A DNA stretch of 64,000 nucleotides, from NCBI GenBank assembly GCA_043392685.1, contig JBHZGM010000014.1; one strand, 5' to 3'. The position numbers were made by a program, and so were the translations under genes. Positions within the stretch are counted from its first letter, which is position 1, and each line of letters starts with the position of its first letter. Of the stretch, positions 7,744 to 17,600 are shown piece by piece. The notes beneath the pieces were generated by a model that had not been told where the DNA came from, did no database searches, and saw only the letters and a list, made by a program, of their open reading frames with translations. The stretch comes from Metapseudomonas sp043392685 (GTDB lineage Bacteria > Pseudomonadota > Gammaproteobacteria > Pseudomonadales > Pseudomonadaceae).

Positions 7744-9889
7744 TGATCTGCCCCTTCTTCAGCGCTTCCATGACCGCGTCCTTCGGACCGTCGGCGATGA
7801 CCCGGCCACGGTCGACAATCAGCAATCGGTCCACCAGCGAAAGCATCGAGGCACGGTGGGTGACCAGCAGCAGGGTCTTGTTGGCGATCATCCCGGCCAG
7901 ACGCTCCTTGAGGCGCTCCTCGCCGGGGTTGTCCATGGAACTGGTGGGTTCGTCGAGCAGCAGGATCGGCGGATCGAGCAACAGCGCGCGCGCCAGGGCG
8001 ACATTCTGCCGCTGGCCGCCGGAGAGGTTCTGGCCACGCTCGCCCACCTGCAGTTCATAGCCCTGCGGGTGCAGCCGGGCGAACTCGTGCACGCCGGCCA
8101 GCTCGGCCGCCTGCAGCACCAGTTCATCCTCCACGTAGCGGGCACCGGCGATGAGGTTGTCGCGCAGGGTGCCACTGAACAGCTGGATGTCCTGGGGCAC
8201 GTAGCCGACGTTGTGGCGCAGCTCGCTGACGTCCAGCTGGCGGATATCGGTGCCGTCCACCAGCAGGCTGCCGGAATCGGCCTGGTAGAGCCCGACGATC
8301 AGCTTGGCCAGCGAACTCTTGCCGGAGCCACTGCGGCCGATGATGCCGATCTTCTCGCCCGGACGGACGATCAGGTTCACATCGTTCAGGGCCGGGGTTC
8401 GCTGGTGCGGGTAGGTGAAGTTGATCTGGCGCAGTTCGAGGCGGCCCTGCAGCTTGGCGCGGACCAAGGGCTGCTCACCCTCCTGGCGTTCCTGCGGCAG
8501 GTCCATCATCTGGTCGACGGACGTCATGGTCAGGCGCGCCTGCTGGTAGCGGGTGAGCAGGCCGGAAAGCTGGGTCAGCGGTCCGAGGGCCCGGCCATTG
8601 AGCATGTAGCAGGCAATCAGGCCGCCCATGCTGAGATCACCGGCCATGATCAGGTAGACGCCGGCGACGATCATCACCACGCCCGCCAGCTGCTGGATCA
8701 TCACGGTCAGGTTCATCGCCAGGCTGGAGAGCATCTTCACCCGCAGCTCAAGGCGGCCCAGGGTGCCGATGGTCTGCTCCCAGAGGTACTGGCGGTCGCT
8801 TTCGGCGTTGTTGACCTTCACCGCGTCGAGGCCGGCGAGGGTCTCGATCAGGCTCGACTGGCGTTCGGCCGCCAGCGCCATGGTGCGGTCCATGGTCGCC
8901 GCCAGCGGTTTCTGCAACAGCCAGCTGATCCCCATGGCCAGCGGGAACGCCAGGACCGGCACCAGGACCAGCGGCCCGCCGAGCAAGCCGATCACCAGCA
9001 GGATCAGCAGAGTGAACGGCAGGTCGATGACGCTGGTGAGGGTCAGCGAGGCGAGGAAGTCCCGCAGCGTCTGGAACTCGTGGATGTTCTGGGCAAAGCT
9101 GCCGACCCGCATCGGGCGGTACTTCATCGCCATGCCAACGATGCGCTCGAACAGGGTGGCGGAGATTATCAGGTCGGTCTTCTTGCCCGCGAGGTCCAGG
9201 CACAGGCCGCGCATGGTCTTGAGCAGCAGATCGAAGACGTAGGCCCCGCAAATGCCGACGGCCAGCACCCAGAGGGTGGCTTCCGCCTGGTTGGGCACCA
9301 CGCGGTCGTACACGTTCATCACGAACAGGGGGGCGGCAAGCCCGATCAGGTTGATCAGCAGGCTGGCGGCCACCGCATCGATGTAGAGCCAGCGGGAGCG
9401 CTTCAGCGTGTCGCGGAACCAGGATTTGGTGCGAGGGATCAGGCTGTCGGTGTTCAGGTCGTACTTGTGCTGCGGCTGGGCGAAGAACACCTGGCCGCTG
9501 TAGTCCTCCTGCAGCAGCTCGCGGGTGACCTTCACTTCGCCGCCATCGCTCTCGCTGAGAAGCAGGCGCGCCTTGCCGTCGTCGTCCCAGCCGAGCATCA
9601 CCGCGCAGCGGCCTTCCTTGAGCAGCAGCAGCGCCGGCATGGCGATCTTCGGAATCTGCTCCAGGCGCCGCTGCATCAGGCGGCCCTGCAGACCCGCACG
9701 GGCGGCGGCGCGGGGCAGCAGATCGGCGGTCAGGCGTTGTTTCGGCAGCGGCAGGCCGCTGGTGAGCATGGCCCGGTTGGCGGGTTTGTGGTGCAGGACG
9801 CACAACGACAGCAATGAATCGAGCAAGGGGTCGTCGTGCTGCCCACGTGGATCGGCATTGACATGTAAACGGCTGACTTCTTGATCCAC
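7733..9889 (-). CDS. lapB: Type I secretion ABC exporter LapB with C39-like domain
   Basis: 718 residues in the usual order: N-terminal peptidase-C39-like domain (about 1-140), six-helix exporter membrane domain, and C-terminal ATPase. The N-domain lacks the standard C39 catalytic Cys-Gly context, so it should be a non-cleaving substrate-docking domain, as known for large adhesin exporters. The ATPase has Walker A GRSGSGKSS, signature LSGGQRQN and Walker B LLLDEPTSSMD. The segment AAPLFVMNVYDRVVPNQAE is typical of this exporter class. Start is GTG at 9889 (MDQEVSRLH); no strong ribosome site is seen. Between lapE and lapB (9890-9998) lies an imperfect hairpin with CGCAAGA/TCTTGCG arms, perhaps limiting read-through. 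Confidence 0.94.
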   Translation of the reverse strand: MDQEVSRLHVNADPRGQHDDPLLDSLLSLCVLHHKPANRAMLTSGLPLPKQRLTADLLPRAAARAGLQGRLMQRRLEQIPKIAMPALLLLKEGRCAVMLGWDDDGKARLLLSESDGGEVKVTRELLQEDYSGQVFFAQPQHKYDLNTDSLIPRTKSWFRDTLKRSRWLYIDAVAASLLINLIGLAAPLFVMNVYDRVVPNQAEATLWVLAVGICGAYVFDLLLKTMRGLCLDLAGKKTDLIISATLFERIVGMAMKYRPMRVGSFAQNIHEFQTLRDFLASLTLTSVIDLPFTLLILLVIGLLGGPLVLVPVLAFPLAMGISWLLQKPLAATMDRTMALAAERQSSLIETLAGLDAVKVNNAESDRQYLWEQTIGTLGRLELRVKMLSSLAMNLTVMIQQLAGVVMIVAGVYLIMAGDLSMGGLIACYMLNGRALGPLTQLSGLLTRYQQARLTMTSVDQMMDLPQERQEGEQPLVRAKLQGRLELRQINFTYPHQRTPALNDVNLIVRPGEKIGIIGRSGSGKSSLAKLIVGLYQADSGSLLVDGTDIRQLDVSELRHNVGYVPQDIQLFSGTLRDNLIAGARYVEDELVLQAAELAGVHEFARLHPQGYELQVGERGQNLSGGQRQNVALARALLLDPPILLLDEPTSSMDNPGEERLKERLAGMIANKTLLLVTHRASMLSLVDRLLIVDRGRVIADGPKDAVMEALKKGQISVA

Positions 9890-9998
9890 GCCGGGAATCT
9901 CTGCTCTGGGTTCTTACGGGAGGCAGGAGCTAGGCCGGACCCGACGACGCAAGAAGGAGGGGACGCCCTCTTGCGCCGCGTGGATCCGAATCGGGTGC

Positions 9999-11348
9999 CT
10001 AGTTCAGGCCGGGAAGGTTTGCCTCGGGCTTGAGCTCGGTCTGTACGACCGTAGCCATCGGCGCCACCACGCCCTGGCTCTTCAGCAACTCGCCCATGGT
10101 CGCCTTGATGCGGTACTGAGTAAACAGCTCGGTGTAGCGCAGGTCCACCAGGCGACGCGAGGCGGTGAAGAGTTCGTTCTCGCTGTCCAGCAGGTCGAGC
10201 AGCGTACGTTCGCCGATGCTGAACTGCTGCTGGTAGGACTCGCGCACGCGGGTGCTGTAGTCGACGTATTGCTGGGCGATCGGGAGCTGCTCACGGGCGT
10301 TCTCCAGGGCGTTCCAGGACAGGCCGAGCTCTTCGTTCAGCACGCGCAGGGCGTTGTTGCGAATGTCCAGCGCCTCGTTGATCTGGTAGGCCTTGGACTC
10401 CAGGTCGGCCTTGTGGCTGCCGCCGGCGAACAGGTTGTAACGCATGCGCAACATTGCCTGCCAATCGTTCACGTGGCCGTTTTCGCCATCCAGGTCATTG
10501 TCCGCTCCACGGGACAATTCGGCGTCGAAGCGCGGGTAGAAGAAGGATTTCGCGGCGTCGTACTGCTTCTCGGCCGCGGCCACGTCGGACTCGGCCGAAC
10601 GCAGGATCGGGCTGTTGGCCAGCAGGGTGCTGCGGGCATCTTCGAGGGACCCGGGCAGCTGTCCGGGCAGACCGGCCGGCTCGCTCAGGTCCACCGGGTC
10701 CATGCCCACCACGCTGTAGAAGTTGGTACGGGCATCGCGCAGGTTGGTCTGTTCGGTGATCAGGTTGTTGCGGGCCTGGGCCAGGCGCGCTTCGGCCTGG
10801 TCCTGGTCGGCCAGGCGCCCAACCCCGCGCTCACTGCGCAGGCTGATCTGGTCGAAGATGCGTTCGTGGCTGCGCAGGTTTTCCTCGGCCAGGCGCACCA
10901 TCTCCTGGCGACGCAGCACATCGATATAGACCTGGGCGACATCCAGCGCGGTGCGCTCGGACGTGCCGAGCAGGGAATAGGCGCGGGAGTTCACGGTGGC
11001 CTGCTGGCGGCCCACCTCGTTCTGGGTGGCGAAGCCGTCGAACACCATCTGCTGCAGACGCAGGCTGGACTCACCACGGGTCATGGTCCTCCAGTGGTCG
11101 CCATCACCGCGAGTGGTGGTGTTGTCGCTGCCCTCACGGCCATAACCGCCCAGCAGGTCGACGGAAGGCAGGTAGCCGCCCTTGGCCGCCCGCAACTGTT
11201 TGTCGGCCGACAGACGGCTGTTAACCCCCGCCTGGATTTCCGGGTGGACATCCATGGCGTGCTGCATGGCTTCGGACAGGCTCTGGGCCTGCGCAGGAAG
11301 GCTTGCAGCCAGGGCGAACGGGAGAATGGCGGAGAATCTCAGACGCAT
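9999..11348 (-). CDS. lapE: TolC-family outer-membrane channel of the adhesin secretion system (LapE-like)
   Basis: 449 residues from the ATG at 11348, with a signal peptide (MRLRFSAILPFALAASLPAQ, then AQA) and two TolC-like repeats rich in long amphipathic helices (SLSEAMQHAMDVHPEIQAG at the start; SIGERTLLDLLDSENELF in the second half, a strongly conserved TolC-family motif). AAGGATG precedes this ATG; the frame is open back to 11465 but the extra residues have no signal character. It should form the outer-membrane duct for the type I system. First gene of the lapE-lapB-lapC run, divergent from the adhesin gene. Confidence 0.92.
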   Translation of the reverse strand: MRLRFSAILPFALAASLPAQAQSLSEAMQHAMDVHPEIQAGVNSRLSADKQLRAAKGGYLPSVDLLGGYGREGSDNTTTRGDGDHWRTMTRGESSLRLQQMVFDGFATQNEVGRQQATVNSRAYSLLGTSERTALDVAQVYIDVLRRQEMVRLAEENLRSHERIFDQISLRSERGVGRLADQDQAEARLAQARNNLITEQTNLRDARTNFYSVVGMDPVDLSEPAGLPGQLPGSLEDARSTLLANSPILRSAESDVAAAEKQYDAAKSFFYPRFDAELSRGADNDLDGENGHVNDWQAMLRMRYNLFAGGSHKADLESKAYQINEALDIRNNALRVLNEELGLSWNALENAREQLPIAQQYVDYSTRVRESYQQQFSIGERTLLDLLDSENELFTASRRLVDLRYTELFTQYRIKATMGELLKSQGVVAPMATVVQTELKPEANLPGLN

Positions 11349-11686
11349 ATTCTTGGCATCCTTTTCGATGAATTGGAGGTCCGGAAACCGCACCGGATCT
11401 TGCTTTACGTCAGTACTGCAGCGTGTGAACCACGCCACATTGCCGCGCACTGAACAGCGACGCAAATATCAAAGTGACAGCATGAAATCGATTGTTTAGG
11501 ATGGGAGTCAATTGGTCAATACTTTGGCATATTCTCAATAGCCAATTGTAATAAGCCAATTATTTGGCGCCACTATTTCGCCACACATTAACTATAGAAA
11601 AGGAATGTCAGTCCTGCGCTTGGTCATCGAAATTCGACCCCAGCGACGACAAGCCAGCTGAGAGCCATCTTCAGGAGATTCACCCC
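11349..11686. promoter_or_regulatory. Divergent lapE/adhesin promoter region, AT-rich with repeated CCAAT/TTGGC motifs
   Basis: 338 nt without a gene. The part from about 11475 to 11600 is clearly AT-richer than its surroundings. It contains GTCAATTGGTCAAT (11507-11520), TTTGGC (11523-11528), GCCAATTG (11541-11548) and the palindrome GCCAATTATTTGGC (11555-11568). These inverted and direct copies of one half-site suggest a regulator-binding cluster. FleQ controls lapA and cdrA adhesin genes in other Pseudomonas and is one candidate, but the motif is not a clean match to the published FleQ box. AGGAG at 11673-11677 is the adhesin ribosome site. Confidence 0.5.
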
Positions 11687-14600
11687 ATGAGCAGTGTTAT
11701 TGCCGTTGTCAAAAGCATTGTTGGCCAGGTATTCGCGATGTCTCCGGAAGGGTTCCAGCGCCTGCTCGTCGAAGGCGACAGACTCTTCAAGGGCGAACAG
11801 TTGCAGACCGGTCTTGAAGGGATGGTGACTCTCGAACTCGCCGATGGCAGGACGGTCGACCTCGGCCGTGACAGCCAGTGGAGCGAATCGCAGGCCGTCA
11901 CCAGCGCAGGAACCCAGGCTGCCCAGCCGGCCGCCCTGACCCCCGCCGACGACATCGCGCAACTGCAGCAAGCGATCGAGGCCGGCGTCGACCCGACCCG
12001 GGAACTCGAAGCCACCGCGGCCGGCCCGAGCGCCGGTGGCGCAGGCGGTGGTGCCGCCGGTGGCGGCCACAGTTTCGTGATGCTCGATGCCACGGCGGGC
12101 CGGGTCGATCCGACCATCGGTTTCGCCACCAGCAATGCTCCCCTGGCCACTGAAGCGCTGGTGGAGGAAGACGCGACGCCGGATACGGAGGCCACCCTGC
12201 CCGCCGACACCGGCCTGCCGGATGACACCGTACCGGTACCGGATATCCCCAACAGTTCCCCGCAGGGCCAGGACACCAGCATCACCACCGACGAAGACAT
12301 CCCGGTCCAGGGACAGCTGGGCGCTACCGACCCCGATGGCGACCCGCTCTCCTACACCCCGGGCGACGCTCCGCGAAACGGCACCGTGGTGATCAACCCG
12401 GACGGCTCCTATACCTACACGCCCAATCCGAACTACAACGGCAATGACAGCTTCACGGTCATCGTCGGTGACGGTAAGGGCGGCAGCGACACCATCACCG
12501 TCACCATTGGTGTGAATCCGGTGAACGACGCCCCGGTTGCCGCCAACGATGGCCCGGTCCAGGTAACCGAAGACAGCCCGGCCACCGGCAACGTCCTGAC
12601 CAACGACAGCGACACCGACGGCGATGCCCTGACCGTCACCCAGTTCACCGTGGGCGGCAGCACCTACACCGCTGGCCAGACCGCCACCCTCGGCGGCGTC
12701 GGCACCCTGGTGATCAACAGCGACGGCTCCTACACCTTTACCCCGGCACCGAACTACACCGGTCCAGTGCCCACCGCCACCTACACCGTGACCGATGGCA
12801 CGGCCACCGACACCGGTGCGTTGACCTTTGCGGATGTAACGCCGGCGGATGACGCGTCCGTCCTCACCGCCGACAGCAACACCGTGGCCGAGGACACTCC
12901 GGCCACCGGCAACGTGCTGAGCAACGACTCCGACGTCGACAACAGCCTCAGCGTGTCCAGCTTCACCATTGCCGGTGTCACGGGCAGCTTTACCGCCGGC
13001 CAGACCGCCACCATTGCCGGCGTCGGCACCCTGACCATTGCCACTAATGGCGACTACAGCTTCATCCCGGATGCCAACTGGAACGGTACGGTCCCCCAGG
13101 TCAGCTACACCACCAACACCGGCAGCAACTCCGCGCTGAACATCAGCGTCACCCCGGTGAATGACGCCCCGGTTGCCGCCAACGATGGCCCGGTCCAGGT
13201 AACCGAAGACAGTCCGGCCACCGGCAACGTCCTGACCAACGACAGCGACACCGACGGCGATTCCCTGACCGTCACCCAGTTCACCGTGGGCGAGACCACC
13301 TACATCGCCGGCAAGGCTGCCATTCTCGAAGGCGTCGGCACCCTGGTGATCAACAGCGACGGCTCATACATCTTTACCCCGGCGCCGAACTACACCGGTC
13401 CGGTGCCCACCGCCACCTATACCGTCACCGACGGCACCGCCACCGATACGGGCGAGCTGAGCTTCGGCGCCATCAACCCGGTCAACGATGCGCCAGTCGC
13501 CATCAATGACGGCCCGTTACCGGTGACCGAAGACACCCCGGCCACCGGTAACGTCCTGACCAACGACAGCGATGCCGACGGCGATGCCCTGACCGTTACC
13601 GGCTTCAGCGTCGACGGGAGCAATTACCTGGCTGGCCAGACCGCGACCCTCGCCGGCATCGGCACCTTGGTGATCAACAGCAACGGCAGCTTCACCTTCA
13701 CGCCGGCGCCGAACTACAACGGCCCGGTGCCGACCGCGACCTACACCGTCAGCGACGGCACCACCACCGACACCGCCGAGCTGAGCTTCGGCAACGTCAC
13801 CCCGGTGGACGACGCTTCGGTCCTGGTCGCCGATACCAAGACCGTCACCGAGGACAACCCGGCCACCGGCAACGTGCTGGGCAACGATAGCGATGTGGAC
13901 ACCTCCCTGAGCGTCGCCAGCTTCAGCGTGGCTGGCGTCACTGGCAGCTTCTCCGCCGGCCAGACCGCCACCATCGCCGGTGTCGGCACCCTTACCCTTG
14001 GCAGCAACGGTGATTACACCTTCACCCCGGAGGCAAACTGGAACGGCTCGGTGCCCCAGGTGACTTACGTCACCAACACCGGCAGCAGCGCCACGCTGGA
14101 TATCACCGTCACCCCGGCGAACGATGCGCCGGAGAGCAATGCGGCCAGTGGTTCAGGTAACGAAGACGCGGAAGGCATTCCGGTTGAGCTCAGCGGCTCG
14201 GACATCGACGGCAACGTTGATCACTTCGTGATCAAGACTCTGCCCACCGATGGCACCCTGATGTTCGACGGCGTGCCGCTTGCAATCGGCTCGGTCGTGC
14301 CAGCGAACAGCAATGGCGCAAGCCTCACCTTCGTACCCAACGCCAACTGGAATGGCAGCACCACCTTCCAGTACGCCACGGTGGATAACGATGGCCTGGA
14401 AGACGCCAGTCCGGCCACCGGCACCATTAACGTCACCCCGGTGGACGATGCCTCGGTCCTGGCGCCCGATACCAAGACCGTGGCCGAGGACACTCCGGCC
14501 ACCGGTAACGTGCTGGGCAACGACAGCGATGTGGATAACACCCTCACCGTTGCCAGCTTCAGCATCAACGGCGTACCCGGAAGCTTCACCGCCGGCCAGA

Positions 14601-17600
14601 CCGCCACCCTCGCCAACGTGGGTACCTTCTCCCTTGGCAGCAACGGTGATTACACCTTCACCCCGGCCGCCAACTGGAACGGCTCGGTGCCCCAGGTCAC
14701 CTACACCACCAATACCGGCAGCAGCGCCACGCTGGACATCACCGTCACGCCTGAGAACGATGCGCCGATCGCGTCCAACGACGGCCCGGTACCGGTGATC
14801 GAAGACATCGCGGCGGTCGGCAACGTGCTGACCAATGACAGCGATGTCGACAACGACACCCTGACCGTCACTCAATTCGAAGTAGGCGGGAGCACCTACA
14901 CCGCCGGCCAGACCGCGACCCTCGCCGGCGTCGGCACCCTGGTGATCAACAGCAACGGCAGCTTCACCTTCACCCCGGCGCTGAACTACAACGGCCCGGT
15001 ACCGACCGCGACCTACACCGTCAGCGACGGCACCACCACCGACACCGCCGAGCTGAGCTTCGGCAACGTCGCCCCGGTGAACGACGCTTCGGTCCTGGTC
15101 GCCGATACCAAGACCGTGGCCGAGGACAACCCGGCCACCGGCAACGTGCTGGGCAACGACAGCGATGTGGACAACGTCCTGACCGTTTCCAGCTTCAGCA
15201 TCAGTGGTGTGCCCGGCACCTTCACCGCCGGTTCAAGCGCTGTGATTGCCGGCGTTGGCACCCTGAGCATCGTTGCCAACGGCAACTACACCTTTACTCC
15301 GGATGCCAACTGGAACGGCTCAGTGCCGCAGGTGACCTATGTCACCAACACTGGCAGCAGCTCCACGCTGGATATCACCGTCACTCCGGAAAACGATGCG
15401 CCGGACACGAATGCGGCCAGTGGTTCGGGTGATGAAGACGCAGAAGGCATTCCGGTTGAGCTCAGCGGCTCGGACCTCGACGGCACCGTCGCCAGCTTCG
15501 TGATCAAGACTCTGCCCACCGATGGCACCCTGATGTTCGACGGCGTGCCGCTTGCAATCGGCTCGGTCGTGCCAGCGAACAGCAACGGCGCCAGCCTCAC
15601 CTTCGTGCCGAACGCCAACTGGAATGGCAGCACCAGCTTCGACTACGCCGCAGTGGATAACCAGGGGCTGGAAGACGCTAGCCCCGCCACTGGCACCATC
15701 ACCGTCGCCTCGGTCAACGATGCGCCGGACACGAATGCGGCCAGCGGTTCCGGCAGCGAAGATTCGGCGGGTATCCCGGTCAGCCTCAGCGGCTCGGACC
15801 TCGACGGCACCGTCGCCAGCTTCGTGATCAAGTCGCTGCCGGCCGATGGCACCCTGTTGCTGAATGGCGTCGCCCTGGCCATCGGCTCCGTGGTGCCGGC
15901 CAGCGGCAACGGTGCCAGTGTCACCTTCGTGCCGAACGCCAACTGGAATGGCACCACCACCTTCGAGTACGCCTCGGTGGATAACGATGGCCTGGAAGAC
16001 GGTTCCCCGGCCACCGGCACCATCACCGTCACCTCGGTCAACGACGCGCCGGACACGAATGCGGCCAGCGGTTCCGGCAACGAAGACTCCGCCGGTATCC
16101 CGGTCAGCCTCAGCGGTTCCGATACGGACGGCACCGTCGCCAGCTTCGTGATCAAGTCCCTGCCGGCCAACGGCATCCTGCTGCTGAACGGTGTCGCCTT
16201 GGCCATCGGCGATAGCGTCCCGGCCAGCGGCAATGGCGCCAGTGTCACCTTCGTGCCGAACGCCAACTGGAATGGCAGCACCAGCTTCGACTACGCCGCA
16301 GTGGATAACCAGGGGCTGGAAGACGCTAGCCCCGCCACTGGCACCATCACCGTCGCCTCGGTCAACGATGCGCCGGACACGAATGCGGCCAGTGGTTCCG
16401 GCAATGAAGACTCGGCCGGTATCCCGGTCAGCCTCAGCGGCTCGGACTTCGACGGCACCGTCGCCAGCTTCGTGATCAAGTCGTTGCCAGCCAACGGCAT
16501 CCTGCAACTCAATGGCGTGACGCTGACTATTGGTGACAGCGTGCCGGCCAGTGGCAACGGCGCCAGCGTCACCTTCGTGCCGAATGCCAACTGGAATGGC
16601 ACCACCACCTTCGAGTACGCCTCGGTGGATAACGATGGCCTGGAAGACGGTTCCCCGGCCACCGGCACCATCACCGTCACCTCGGTCAACGACGCACCGG
16701 AGACACATGCGGCCAGCGGTTCCGGCAACGAAGACTCCGCCGGTATCCCGGTCAGCCTCAGCGGTTCCGATACGGACGGCACCGTCGCCAGCTTCGTGAT
16801 CAAGTCGTTGCCAGCCAACGGCATCCTGCAACTCAATGGCGTGACGCTGACTATTGGTGACAGCGTGCCGGCCAGTGGCAACGGCGCCAGCGTCACCTTC
16901 GTGCCGAATGCCAACTGGAATGGCACCACCAGCTTCGACTACGCCTCGGTGGATAACCAGGGCCTGGAAGACGCCACGCCAGCCACCGGCACCATCACCG
17001 TCGCCTCGGTCAACGATGCGCCGGACACGAATGCGACCAGTGGTTCGGGTGATGAAGACTCGGCCGGTATCCCGGTTGCCCTCAGCGGTTCCGATGCGGA
17101 CGGCACCGTCGCCAGCTTCGTGATCAAGTCGCTGCCGGCCAACGGCATCCTGCAACTCAATGGCGTAACGCTGACTATTGGTGACAGCGTGCCGGCGACC
17201 GGCAACGGCGCCAGCGTCACCTTCGTGCCGAATGCCAACTGGAATGGCACCACCAGCTTCGACTACGCCGCGGTGGATAACGATGGTCTGGAGGACGGTT
17301 CCCCGGCCACTGGCACCATCACCGTTGCCTCGGTCAACGACGCGCCGGACACGAATGCGGCCAGTGGTTCCGGCAATGAAGACTCGGCCGGTATCCCGGT
17401 CAGCCTCAGCGGCTCGGACCTCGACGGCACCGTCGCCAGCTTCGTGATCAAGTCGCTGCCGGCCGATGGCACCCTGTTGCTGAATGGCGTCGCCCTGGCC
17501 ATCGGCTCCGTGGTGCCGGCCAGCGGCAACGGTGCCAGTGTCACCTTCGTGCCGAACGCCAACTGGAATGGCACCACCACCTTCGAGTACGCCTCGGTGG

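Noticed and set aside
7268..9817. 849-codon plus-strand frame opposite lapB
   Set aside because: His/Gln/Asp-rich antisense shadow of the conserved exporter gene; no ribosome site.
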